Assembly: GCA_945285405.1 (NCBI GenBank)
Contig: CALYQJ010000003.1
Location: 66,761-122,245, forward strand
Origin: an uncultured Lactobacillaceae bacterium
GTDB lineage: Bacteria; Bacillota; Bacilli; Lactobacillales; Lactobacillaceae
Length of the DNA: 55,485 nt
Direction of reading: 5' to 3'
Made by a program: the position numbers and the translations under genes. The notes below the pieces were generated by a model, which saw only the letters and a program-made list of their open reading frames with translations, was not told the DNA's origin and ran no database searches. The stretch's first letter is position 1. The number at the start of each line of letters is the position of its first letter. Shown in pieces: positions 11,140-19,885 of this stretch.

Positions 11140-13032
11140 ATGTGTGGAATTATAGCATTTTGTGATCGAGCTTTAACCAATAAAGAAGAAGTATTAACAA
11201 ACATGATGGACGCAATTAAACATCGGGGTCCTAATGATTCGGGGAAATATATTAATGACGATGTTGCTTTAGGCTTTCGGCGACTATCAATCATAGACTT
11301 ACGTGGTGGTAAACAACCAATTTTTAATGAAGATGGCCAAAAAGCAATTGTTTTTAATGGCGAGATTTATAATTTTAAACCTTTACGTAAAACTCTATTA
11401 GCAGCTGGACATACCTTTACTACTAAAAGTGATACTGAAGTTTTGTTACATGGTTTCGAAGAATGGGGTATGGAAGGTTTATTAAAAAGAATTAGAGGGA
11501 TGTTTGCTTTTTTGATTTGGGATAATCAAAAAAAGGAGCTTTACGGTGCTCGTGACTTCTTTGGCATTAAACCTCTTTACTATTACCATGATGATAATCG
11601 CTTTTTAATAGGTTCAGAAATCAAGTCTTTTCTCTACCATCCTTATTTTAAAAAGGAATTAAATAAAAAAGCTTTAAAGCCTTATTTAACTTTTCAATAT
11701 TCAGCGTTAGAAGAGACTTTTTTTAAAAACGTTTATAGCATTCCCGGGGGCCATTATTTTACCTTTAAAGATGGCAAATTAGATGTAAAGCAATACTGGG
11801 ATATGCAATTCAAAGATGCCGGACAATCATTTGATGCCACTGTAAAAGAAATTGAGTCAATAATGCAAGATAGTGTAGATGCTCATCGAATTAGTGATGT
11901 TCCAGTCGGTTCTTTGTTATCTTCTGGCATTGATTCAAGTTACATTACTAGTCTTTTAGAGCCTGAAGAAACTTTTTCAATTGGCTTTGATGACAAACAA
12001 TACAATGAGGCTGTCGATGCACAAAAATTAGCTGAATTATTGGGATTAAACAATGAATCCGATGTGGTTACTAGTCAAGAAGCTTTTGATAATTTCCCTT
12101 TAATTCAATACTATATGGACGAACCTGACGCCAATCCGAGCTGCGTGCCGCTATACTTTTTAACAAAGCTAGCTAGTAAATATGTTACAGTAATTTTATC
12201 TGGGGAAGGCGCAGATGAACTCTTCGCCGGTTATGTCGATTATGGTTATCATTCTCACTCTTATATTGTAAAAACCATTGCTTCACATTTAAGAAAACTT
12301 AAACCAAAAACTCGCTATCGGATCGCACGAAGATTAAAGAAAATGCCCAACTTTCATGGACGTTTACATTTATATGAGAGTACTGCTAAAGCCGAAGATT
12401 TCTTCATTGGTCAAGCTAAAATTTTTGGCGAAAAAGAAGCTGACAATTATTTAAAAGAACCTTACAAAACCTCGGAATCAGTTAAAGAAATTGTTAATAA
12501 ATCGTATAACAAAGTTGCCGATTATACTGATGAAGTTAAAAAAATGCAGTACTTGGATATCCATTTGTTCATGGCAAAAGATATTTTGCTAAAAGCTGAT
12601 AAAATGTCGATGGCAAATTCTATGGAACTAAGAGTACCTTTCTTAGATAAAGAAGTTGCTAAAGTTGCTAGCAAGATCCCTACTCGCTACTTACTAACCC
12701 CTAAAAATAGCAAGTACGCATTAAGAGTTGCAGCAGAAAAGCATTTACCTGAAGAATGGGTACAAAGAGAAAAATTAGGATTTCCAGTACCAGTAAAAGC
12801 TTGGTTAGAAAATGACAAGTTCTATACGCGAATTCGTAATTTATTCGAAGAAGACTTCGTTAAAGAGTTCTTTGATGTTCCTAAAATCTTAGATTTAATC
12901 GATCGCGTGCATAATGGCGACGGCAAAGATCGTCGAAAAGTTTGGACAATTTATACTTTCCTTGTATGGTATAAAGTTTATTTCATTGATGAAAAAATTC
13001 CAACTTATGTAAAAGAGGAAGCTGTGAATTGA
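11140..13032 (+). CDS. asnB: Glutamine-hydrolysing asparagine synthetase family amidotransferase (AsnB/AsnH)
   Basis: 630 residues. The N-terminal class II glutaminase domain begins with MCGIIAF, giving the nucleophile Cys after Met removal, and has RGPNDSG and FNGEIYN. The C-terminal synthetase domain has the ATP-binding PP-loop LLSSGIDSSY and VILSGEGADELFAGY. It starts at ATG 11140 after AAGGAAG; a promoter-like TAAAAT lies about 30 bp upstream. It overlaps the next gene, an ATP-grasp ligase, by 4 bp. Family members make free asparagine, but relatives such as lactococcal AsnH amidate D-Asp in the peptidoglycan cross-bridge. The operon partner favours that role; the sequence alone does not prove it. 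Confidence 0.9.
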   Translation: MCGIIAFCDRALTNKEEVLTNMMDAIKHRGPNDSGKYINDDVALGFRRLSIIDLRGGKQPIFNEDGQKAIVFNGEIYNFKPLRKTLLAAGHTFTTKSDTEVLLHGFEEWGMEGLLKRIRGMFAFLIWDNQKKELYGARDFFGIKPLYYYHDDNRFLIGSEIKSFLYHPYFKKELNKKALKPYLTFQYSALEETFFKNVYSIPGGHYFTFKDGKLDVKQYWDMQFKDAGQSFDATVKEIESIMQDSVDAHRISDVPVGSLLSSGIDSSYITSLLEPEETFSIGFDDKQYNEAVDAQKLAELLGLNNESDVVTSQEAFDNFPLIQYYMDEPDANPSCVPLYFLTKLASKYVTVILSGEGADELFAGYVDYGYHSHSYIVKTIASHLRKLKPKTRYRIARRLKKMPNFHGRLHLYESTAKAEDFFIGQAKIFGEKEADNYLKEPYKTSESVKEIVNKSYNKVADYTDEVKKMQYLDIHLFMAKDILLKADKMSMANSMELRVPFLDKEVAKVASKIPTRYLLTPKNSKYALRVAAEKHLPEEWVQREKLGFPVPVKAWLENDKFYTRIRNLFEEDFVKEFFDVPKILDLIDRVHNGDGKDRRKVWTIYTFLVWYKVYFIDEKIPTYVKEEAVN

Positions 13033-14282
13033 AAGAATATCGTTTTATTGTACTAGGTAGTGATCAAAATGCTTATGGACAAGTTCGGGCAATTAATGAA
13101 TTTACTCATAAAAAAGTTGATGTAGTTGCTCAGTCACTTTTTTCAGCAACAAAATATTCTAAAATAACAAATCTCTACCTTTATTCTGATTTATTAGATG
13201 ATGATAAATTTGTTGAACATTTAATTAACCTTTATCAAGAGTTTAATGGTAGTAAAGTGATGCTTTTACTACTACCATGTGGTGATACATACATTGAACT
13301 TTTATCACGAAATCAAAATGCTTTAAAAGATTATTATACTTTTCCAGTAAACAATTACGAATTAACTACTCAATTAACCGATAAAGAGAATTTTATCAAA
13401 GTTGCTGATCAATATGGTTTAAATCATCCAAAGTCTTTAATTGTTACACCAGATACTTCCGAGGAAATTGACTTTGATCAGATTGGTGGTCAATTTCCGG
13501 TTGCTCTGAAAGCTGTAGATAGTGTTAAATGGTTAGATATAGACTTTCCAGGGCGCAAAAAAGCATTTGTTTTAAACAGTCGTGAAGAAGTTTACCAAAC
13601 TATTAAAGCGGCACGAGCAGCTGGATATAACGAAAACTTCATTTTACAAGAATATATCCCTGGCGGTGCCAGTACTGATCGAGTTTTAAATTGTTATGTT
13701 GATCAATATCACCATGTAAAAATGATGAATTTAGGTCATCCCCTACTTGAAGATCCTAGTCCTGGATCAATCGGCAATTATTTGGTGATCTTACCAGAAT
13801 ATAACTTAGAATTATATCAAATGGTTAAAAAATTTCTTGAAGCGATTAAATATACCGGGTTTGCTAACTTTGATTTAAAGTTAGATCCCCGAGATCACCA
13901 ATACAAATTTTTTGAAATTAATTTACGATTTGGTCGTTCTTCTTTCTATGTTAATCTTAATGGTGCCTCTTTCCCAAAACTATTATTGGAGGACTATTTT
14001 GAGGGATCAATGAAAAACCAACCATTGCATTATTGCAATGATGATAGTAAAAAGCATGTTTTATGGACTTCCGTGCCAAAAAGTATTTTTCAAAAATATG
14101 TTAAACATGATCCATATTATTTTGAAGCAACAGAATTAATTAATCGAAAAGCTTATGGTGATACTTTAACTTATGACCCTGATTTGAGTTTAAAACGTAA
14201 ATTAATGATCTGGCATATGAATTCATATTACCGAAAAACATTCAAAAAGTACGGAAAAATACCAGAATCACAAAATAAATAA
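13029..14282 (+). CDS. ATP-grasp ligase, candidate D-aspartate ligase for peptidoglycan cross-bridge
   Basis: 417 residues, starting at TTG 13029 seven bases after GAGGAAG. The N-terminus IVLGSDQNAYGQVRAINE resembles the LGSDMNVYGMAR opening I recall for enterococcal D-aspartate ligase. The ATP-grasp core shows LQEYIPGGASTDRV and, near the C-terminal side, FEINLRFGRSSFYVNLNG, which carries the metal-binding Glu and Asn. Such ligases join D-Asp to the Lys side chain of UDP-MurNAc-pentapeptide. Tight coupling to an AsnB-type amidotransferase fits synthesis of a D-Asn cross-bridge. The alternative is a carboxylate-amine ligase of other substrate. No aspartate racemase gene is in the window. Confidence 0.7.
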   Translation: MKEYRFIVLGSDQNAYGQVRAINEFTHKKVDVVAQSLFSATKYSKITNLYLYSDLLDDDKFVEHLINLYQEFNGSKVMLLLLPCGDTYIELLSRNQNALKDYYTFPVNNYELTTQLTDKENFIKVADQYGLNHPKSLIVTPDTSEEIDFDQIGGQFPVALKAVDSVKWLDIDFPGRKKAFVLNSREEVYQTIKAARAAGYNENFILQEYIPGGASTDRVLNCYVDQYHHVKMMNLGHPLLEDPSPGSIGNYLVILPEYNLELYQMVKKFLEAIKYTGFANFDLKLDPRDHQYKFFEINLRFGRSSFYVNLNGASFPKLLLEDYFEGSMKNQPLHYCNDDSKKHVLWTSVPKSIFQKYVKHDPYYFEATELINRKAYGDTLTYDPDLSLKRKLMIWHMNSYYRKTFKKYGKIPESQNK

Positions 14283-14635
14283 TGACAATTTTAATTTATT
14301 TAGCTCCCAATGCTGATTGGCATCAAATATTTAAAATAATTGATGATTTAAAAGACTCTAAAGTTTATCTTGCTGCTCAAGTTGTAACTAGGGAAACTAT
14401 TGAAAAAGTACCTAATGATCAAATTCATTTTCCAATAATTCCTAAACACATTATGCAAGAAAATAAACAACGCGAAGAATTATTAGGACAATTAACCTCT
14501 TTAGCAATTAAAATTGAAAAATTAAGACCTGATTTAACAATTATTCCTACTTTAGTGGGATCCGATCTAGCAGAATTTAAAGAGCAGTTGATTAATAGTT
14601 CTCTCAAAATTAATCAATTTAAAGAAATTACTTAA
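14282..14635 (+). CDS. Unknown 117-residue protein in the asnB/ATP-grasp operon
   Basis: I do not recognise this family. The ATG overlaps the ligase stop by one base (TAATG), so it is translationally coupled. The predicted fold is alternating alpha/beta: a hydrophobic N-terminal strand ILIYLAPN, a VYLAAQVV strand, a long charged helix around residues 55-85, and a third strand LTIIPTLVGSD. It has no signal peptide or membrane segment. Position suggests an accessory of the ligase/amidotransferase pair. Confidence 0.7.
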   Translation: MTILIYLAPNADWHQIFKIIDDLKDSKVYLAAQVVTRETIEKVPNDQIHFPIIPKHIMQENKQREELLGQLTSLAIKIEKLRPDLTIIPTLVGSDLAEFKEQLINSSLKINQFKEIT

Positions 14636-14646
14636 AATATAATTAC

Positions 14647-14685
14647 AAGCCATGCTGCAACTACTTGCATTTGGCTTTTTTTAAT
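14647..14685 (+). terminator. Rho-independent terminator of the asnB operon
   Basis: An AAGCCA/TGGCTT base stem and inner TGCAA/TTGCA stem with loop CTAC, separated by a small internal loop, are followed by seven T from 14676. It lies 12 bp after the 117-residue gene. Confidence 0.8.
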
Positions 14686-14707
14686 GTTTTATTTTTAATG
14701 TTTTTAT

Positions 14708-14735
14708 TTGTCTAAAAAGTAATATCTGATATGAT
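14708..14735 (+). promoter_or_regulatory. Promoter of the fused ABC exporter gene
   Basis: -35 TTGTCT (14708-14713), 16-base spacer, and -10 TATGAT (14730-14735) preceded by an extended-type TG at 14727. The gene starts 35 bp downstream. Confidence 0.6.
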
Positions 14736-14769
14736 ATTCCATATTTGTTGTAGATTAGGAGAAAGGATC

Positions 14770-17106
14770 ATGTTAGATTTAAAAAATATCAAAAAGTATT
14801 TTACCGTCGGCGGTACTACTACTAAAGCTTTAGATGATGTTTCTGTAGCTTTTCGAAAAAAAGAATTTGTTTCTATCTTAGGACCTTCAGGATCAGGTAA
14901 AACTACTATGTTGAATATCTTAGGTGGATTAGAGCATTATGACTCTGGAGATTTAATCATTAATGGTAAATCTACTAAAACATTTAAAGATAATGATTGG
15001 GATGCTTACCGCAACAATACCATCGGGTTTATTTTTCAAAATTACAATATTATTGGTCATTTAAGTATTCTAGACAATGTAACTTTAGGAATGACTTTAA
15101 GTGGAGTCCCTGCAAAAGAAAAAATTGCGCGAGCCCAAAAAGCATTAGAACGAGTTGGCTTAAAGGGACATCTTAATAAAAAACCTAACCAACTATCTGG
15201 TGGGCAATTACAAAGAGTAGCAATTGCGCGAGCTTTAGCCAATGATCCTCAGATTCTCCTAGCTGATGAGCCCACGGGAGCTCTTGACTCTAAAACTAGT
15301 GAAGAAATTATGAAACTAATTAAAGAGTTGTCTTATGAGCGTTTAGTGGTAATGGTGACCCACAACCCCGAATTAGCAAATAAATATTCAGATCGAATTA
15401 TCAAATTTGCTGATGGTAAGATCCAAAATGATTCTAGACCCTATCAAGAAGAAGAGACTAAACCTAATTTTCATCCGGTAAGAACTCGCATGAATTTTTT
15501 GACTGCTCTAAAGCTATCCTTTACCAATATTAAAACAAAAAAAGGACGAACTTTTTTGACAATTTTAGCATCAAGTATTGGTATTATAAGTATTGGAGTT
15601 GTTTTAGCACTATCTAATGGTTTTCAAAAACAGATTGATGCAACTCAAACTGAGACTTTATCACAATTTCCTATTACTATTTCACAAATAGCATCAGATT
15701 CTAAACAACTTCGCGATGAAATTAATAAAAATGACAGTAAAAACTTTGCCAAAAATAATGAAATAATTGCACGCGTTAATCCAATTAATGGATCTCAACA
15801 TTTTAATCAAATTAATTCTAAATACATCGATTATATCAATAAGATTAATAAGAGAGATGCACGAAACATTGCTTTTACTTATACAACAGGAATGAATTTA
15901 TTGCGAGAAGTTAAAGGTAGTTATCGACCTGTGACCTTTGCAGTTTCCAATAATAACAGTATTAACAATTCCCAAAATATGATATCTGCTAGTACAGGTG
16001 TTGGAGGTAGTGTTTATCCTATTGACCGCAATAATAAGCAAACTTTTCTGAAAAAAAATTATCGCTTAATTGCGGGACGGTATCCTCAAAAACCAGAAGA
16101 AATTGTCTTAATTGCAAACAAAAAAAATGAAATTAATCTTGATGCTTTAAAAAATTTAGGCTTTAATTTTAAAGATAAAGAAAAATTATCTAAAAATGAG
16201 ATTTTCAAAACCAATATAAAATTAATCGCTAATGATGATTTTTATACTAAATTACCAACTGGTAATTTTTTTCCAGGCCAAGATTATCAGAAAATGGTTA
16301 AATCTCCCAAAACTAAAACTTTAAGAATTGTAGGCATTTTAAGAACAGCAAATAAAAATACTAATGGTTTATTAGCAGAAGGAATTGCTTTTTCTGACCT
16401 TTTAACTAAAGAGGTTATGAAAATGAATGAAAATTCTGAAATTGGTCAAGCTCAAAAAAATAGTTCAAATAATGTTTTAACAAATGATAAAATAACAGAT
16501 ACTCAAAAATCTTTAATCTTAACTACTTTGGGTGCAATAAAAACTCCTAGTATGATCCAAATTTATCCCAACAACTTTAATGAAAAAGATCGCATAACTA
16601 ATTATCTTGATAAATATAATAAAAACAAAAGTAAATCTGCCAAAATTATTTATAATGACTTAGCTGGAAATATTACCAACATTACTGGCGGTTTGATGGA
16701 TGCAATTACTTATGTTTTAGTCGGATTTGCTGCAATTTCTTTGATTACTTCAATGATTATGATTTCAATTATTACCTATACTTCTGTAATTGAAAGAACT
16801 AAAGAAATTGGGGTACTAAAAGCTTTAGGCGCACGTAAAAAAGATATTACTCGAGTTTTTGATGCTGAAACTACTATTTTAGGAGCTGGATCTGGTATAT
16901 TAGGTATTTTCATTGCCTGGCTCCTAACCTTTCCAGCAAATATTATTTTAGAAAATTTAACAGAACTAACTAATGTTGCCCAACTTAATCCTTTTCATGC
17001 CATTATCTTAGTTATTGTAAGTACAATTCTAACTGTTCTAGGAGGTCATATTCCTGCTCGAATGGCATCTAAAAAAGATGCTGCAACTGCTTTAAGAGCT
17101 GAATAA
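14770..17106 (+). CDS. Fused ABC ATPase/FtsX-type permease (MacB-like exporter)
   Basis: 778 residues. The start ATG 14770 follows AGGAGAAAGG; a longer frame from 14731 lacks an SD. The N-terminal ATPase (about 1-225) has Walker A GPSGSGKTT at 38-46, the signature LSGGQLQRVAIARAL and Walker B ILLADEPTGALD. A first membrane helix near 260-285 is followed by a large extracellular domain (about 290-640, rich in Asn and Lys), then three helices typical of FtsX domains with the conserved TKEIGVLKALGARKKDI loop. Proteins of this kind use ATP to move a periplasm-like domain and export peptides, or lend resistance to antimicrobial peptides. It is monocistronic, with its own promoter and terminator. 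Confidence 0.9.
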   Translation: MLDLKNIKKYFTVGGTTTKALDDVSVAFRKKEFVSILGPSGSGKTTMLNILGGLEHYDSGDLIINGKSTKTFKDNDWDAYRNNTIGFIFQNYNIIGHLSILDNVTLGMTLSGVPAKEKIARAQKALERVGLKGHLNKKPNQLSGGQLQRVAIARALANDPQILLADEPTGALDSKTSEEIMKLIKELSYERLVVMVTHNPELANKYSDRIIKFADGKIQNDSRPYQEEETKPNFHPVRTRMNFLTALKLSFTNIKTKKGRTFLTILASSIGIISIGVVLALSNGFQKQIDATQTETLSQFPITISQIASDSKQLRDEINKNDSKNFAKNNEIIARVNPINGSQHFNQINSKYIDYINKINKRDARNIAFTYTTGMNLLREVKGSYRPVTFAVSNNNSINNSQNMISASTGVGGSVYPIDRNNKQTFLKKNYRLIAGRYPQKPEEIVLIANKKNEINLDALKNLGFNFKDKEKLSKNEIFKTNIKLIANDDFYTKLPTGNFFPGQDYQKMVKSPKTKTLRIVGILRTANKNTNGLLAEGIAFSDLLTKEVMKMNENSEIGQAQKNSSNNVLTNDKITDTQKSLILTTLGAIKTPSMIQIYPNNFNEKDRITNYLDKYNKNKSKSAKIIYNDLAGNITNITGGLMDAITYVLVGFAAISLITSMIMISIITYTSVIERTKEIGVLKALGARKKDITRVFDAETTILGAGSGILGIFIAWLLTFPANIILENLTELTNVAQLNPFHAIILVIVSTILTVLGGHIPARMASKKDAATALRAE

Positions 17107-17123
17107 CCTTTCATCATAATCAA

Positions 17124-17164
17124 AAAAAAAGCTACCAAAATATTGAATATTGGTAGCTTTTTTT
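17124..17164. terminator. Bidirectional terminator between the ABC exporter and the DUF916 gene
   Basis: A 14-bp stem, AAAAAAAGCTACCA with TGGTAGCTTTTTTT, gives a T-run on both strands and serves the convergent genes ending at 17106 and 17171. Confidence 0.92.
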
Positions 17165-17170
17165 AATTCA

Positions 17171-18340
17171 TTAACGTTTCCTTTTAGGGACATTACTTTT
17201 GCCATAACGGTGACTTGAAGAAGCTGAACTTGTAGGATGAGAACGAGATGGCAAACGCTTTGATTTTCTTGAATTAATCATTGATGAATTAGTATTAAAG
17301 GCAAAATGTTTTTTACCAAATAAGTACATCAAAATAGCTAATGTTATTACAATTAATGCTGCTGCAATAATAATAATAAAATAAAGCCAAGTATAATCGG
17401 GAGTAATATGAGAATTATCACGATTAAGCTTTTGGGCTTTGTTTTTAGCAACCATAAATCTATATTGCTGCTTAAATTCATGCCCGTGTGATTTTCCAGT
17501 TAATTCTAAATTATATTGCCCCGGTAGAAGTCTTTTTTTCCCTACATTCATCGTTAAATCAAAATTCGAATAAGGTGCTACGGTATAACCATAGTAATCC
17601 TTCACTAACTCAAATTTAGAAAAATCTGTACGTGGCATTTTAATTCCCGATTTAGTTATTTTTAATTTTAAATTTAACTGATCAATAATTGTCCCTTGCG
17701 GATTTTGAACTTTAATTTGAAAACTAGGAGCAGGATTAGAAGAAACCGGGAGTACTTTCTTTACAATTAATTCTCCATGTGGGTATTTTTTATCCATTGT
17801 TAGAATAATTCCCGTATCCATTTGACCATATGTATTGATCATAGTTTGAGAATTATTGCTTTTTAACTCCTGAGAGCTTTGTAAACCTGAAGTAACCCGA
17901 ACTCCACCATAAATTAACCCTTTAAATGGCTGATTAGGAATTTGATATTCTTGATTAATTTGAACTGTACGATTAGCTGGTACGGTAACATAAACCGGCT
18001 TAACTCCCATGTCCATTAAATTACAAGGTAAACTTGAATCAAGCTGCTTAGGGTTAGTTGTTAAAAACATATCCCCTTGATCATTAGTAATATACATTCC
18101 AGGACTGATTCGAAAATTTTGATTACGACTTTGTAAGTTACTAATTAAAAAAGAAATCTTTTGCTTTTGACCAGGTTTAACCAAAAGATAATAGCCATTT
18201 TGACGACTAATTTGGTTAGACGGAAAAATCGGTTTAACACTGAAAACCCCTTGATTAGTGGCCGCAAAAGCCCAATTTGAAGTTAAAAAAAGATTTAATA
18301 AGAAAAAAACAAATCCTATAGTTCGTTTTATTTGTTTCAT
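17171..18340 (-). CDS. DUF916/DUF3324 WxL-cluster membrane protein with basic tail
   Basis: 389 residues: signal peptide (1-26, ending WAFA), a DUF916-type peptidoglycan-binding domain opening with FSVKPIFPSNQ and a KPGQKQKISFLISN segment, a DUF3324-type WxL-binding domain, a membrane helix near 318-340, and a basic Ser/Arg-rich cytoplasmic tail ending PKRKR. Family knowledge: these proteins anchor WxL surface proteins to the wall and membrane. No SD is visible before ATG 18340; a TTACAAT box lies only about 10 bp upstream, so the message may be nearly leaderless or the start weak. Downstream is the bidirectional terminator at 17124. Confidence 0.88.
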   Translation of the reverse strand: MKQIKRTIGFVFFLLNLFLTSNWAFAATNQGVFSVKPIFPSNQISRQNGYYLLVKPGQKQKISFLISNLQSRNQNFRISPGMYITNDQGDMFLTTNPKQLDSSLPCNLMDMGVKPVYVTVPANRTVQINQEYQIPNQPFKGLIYGGVRVTSGLQSSQELKSNNSQTMINTYGQMDTGIILTMDKKYPHGELIVKKVLPVSSNPAPSFQIKVQNPQGTIIDQLNLKLKITKSGIKMPRTDFSKFELVKDYYGYTVAPYSNFDLTMNVGKKRLLPGQYNLELTGKSHGHEFKQQYRFMVAKNKAQKLNRDNSHITPDYTWLYFIIIIAAALIVITLAILMYLFGKKHFAFNTNSSMINSRKSKRLPSRSHPTSSASSSHRYGKSNVPKRKR

Positions 18341-18398
18341 AAATTTATTGTAACCGATATAAAATTTAAAAGCTTAAATTTCAAAAAAAATTATGAAA

Positions 18399-18438
18399 AA
18401 CTAAGATCTCCCTACTATAGAGAGATCTTAGTTTAATT
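18399..18438 (-). terminator. Terminator after the WxL protein gene
   Basis: A 12-bp perfect stem, AACTAAGATCTC (18399-18410) with GAGATCTTAGTT (18422-18433). On the minus strand it is followed by a T-run. It separates the WxL gene from the downstream DUF916 gene, so they are separate transcripts. Confidence 0.85.
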
Positions 18439-18455
18439 ATCATTGAAGTATTTAT

Positions 18456-19766
18456 TTAAGGGTTTGCAATAAACCCTGACGATAACGTCCACGTTAAATT
18501 GTATACATAAGTTCCAGGTCGATTAAACGTTACAGCCTTTGGTAAAGCCATAATTGCTGAACCTTGATCTTTAAAGTCTAAAGCCCAAGCTCCATTAGAA
18601 ACACTATCAGGATGAACCGTATTATTAGCATTATCTTGTTGTGACTGCATATAACCCCAAATTACATTAGGACTAGAACCCATAGGAATTGTAGTAACAC
18701 TACTATTATTAGCAGTACCTGCGGTACCAGAAATATCCTTTAACTTGTTAATATCTCCGGGACTAGGAGTTTTGCTTAAACGAGGGAAAAATAATCCGGC
18801 TAACGTCCCGCTAGATTGATTATCGTTAGGAACATCAGTAGTTGCACTATCCACTCGTATCCAAGTTGAGGTATCAGAAGTCGCTGCTCCGTCAACCTTA
18901 CCTTGAATATATGGATCAGAATTATAATATGTTGCAGGGTGTGAAATTGGAATAGAACTATTAGAACTATTGGTATCAGATTCCCCAAAACTATTTATGG
19001 TATATCCACTTTGGCCAAAACCATTACCAAATTCAATTGCCCCTGCAAAACTAATTGGGTTTCCAGAACTATCAGCACCGGCGTCAGGGTTAACATCACC
19101 ATCATGTCCATTATAATTATCGCCACTCAATTTGTTATTAGTTTTATTCACTACTGTCATTTGAGCGGAAACTTTCCAACCATTATACTTTCCATCACTA
19201 CCAACCGGCAAACGACTGTCAGAAACAACTAAAGCTCGATATTTAGAGGGATCCCTTAATGTTTTATTCCCGGTTGCAGACACAGAATCCATAAAAGCTC
19301 CATTACTTGCATCACCAACATTCGATGATGCAGCACTAGCCAAAGGAACAAATCTAGTTTTACCATCAAGAATATTAGAACCAAAATCAAAATTTGGAAC
19401 AGCTAGAAGTGCTAAATTTCCGTCAATAAAACTAATTCCTACAGAAGAATAAGCAGTAGTTAAAGTAAGACCAGCTCGAGTTTCAATTGGAACACTACCT
19501 CCTGGACCATATGCATTAATTACATGACTACTGTCATATTCCGATCCATTGGGATTATTAACCGTAACTGGAGTAGTAGGGACCGCAATTGAACTTCCAT
19601 CAGGATTACTAATTGTAGTTCCAGAACCAGGACGTGGGGTTGTCGTCCCTGGACTAAGAGCATTACCCGCCGCTTTGACTGTTTTACTCGAAACAAAAGC
19701 TAATAAAAACAAGACCAAGAATATAGATAAAAAATTAAAAATAAAAAATATTCGCTTTCTCTTCAT
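18456..19766 (-). CDS. WxL-domain cell-surface protein
   Basis: 436 residues. Signal peptide at 1-32 (basic start, long hydrophobic stretch, ending VKAAG), then a low-complexity Pro/Gly/Ser/Thr region with repeated NPDGS-like units, and a C-terminal WxL domain. The distal motif is intact (YNLTWTLSSG, a few residues from the C-terminus). The proximal copy is WKV in GWKVSAQM, a degenerate WxL. SD AAGGA lies ahead of ATG 19766. WxL domains bind peptidoglycan non-covalently together with DUF916/DUF3324 partners, which flank it here on both sides. The rest of the protein gives no clue to its ligand. Confidence 0.9.
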   Translation of the reverse strand: MKRKRIFFIFNFLSIFLVLFLLAFVSSKTVKAAGNALSPGTTTPRPGSGTTISNPDGSSIAVPTTPVTVNNPNGSEYDSSHVINAYGPGGSVPIETRAGLTLTTAYSSVGISFIDGNLALLAVPNFDFGSNILDGKTRFVPLASAASSNVGDASNGAFMDSVSATGNKTLRDPSKYRALVVSDSRLPVGSDGKYNGWKVSAQMTVVNKTNNKLSGDNYNGHDGDVNPDAGADSSGNPISFAGAIEFGNGFGQSGYTINSFGESDTNSSNSSIPISHPATYYNSDPYIQGKVDGAATSDTSTWIRVDSATTDVPNDNQSSGTLAGLFFPRLSKTPSPGDINKLKDISGTAGTANNSSVTTIPMGSSPNVIWGYMQSQQDNANNTVHPDSVSNGAWALDFKDQGSAIMALPKAVTFNRPGTYVYNLTWTLSSGFIANP

Positions 19767-19885
19767 ACCATATCCTTACTAATTTTCTCAGTTTATAATA
19801 TACCTCTTTCTAACTAAAAAGCATTCAATTATCTTTAAATTATTTTCAACTCTTGAAATAATTTTTTGTAAAAAATAAGTATTGC

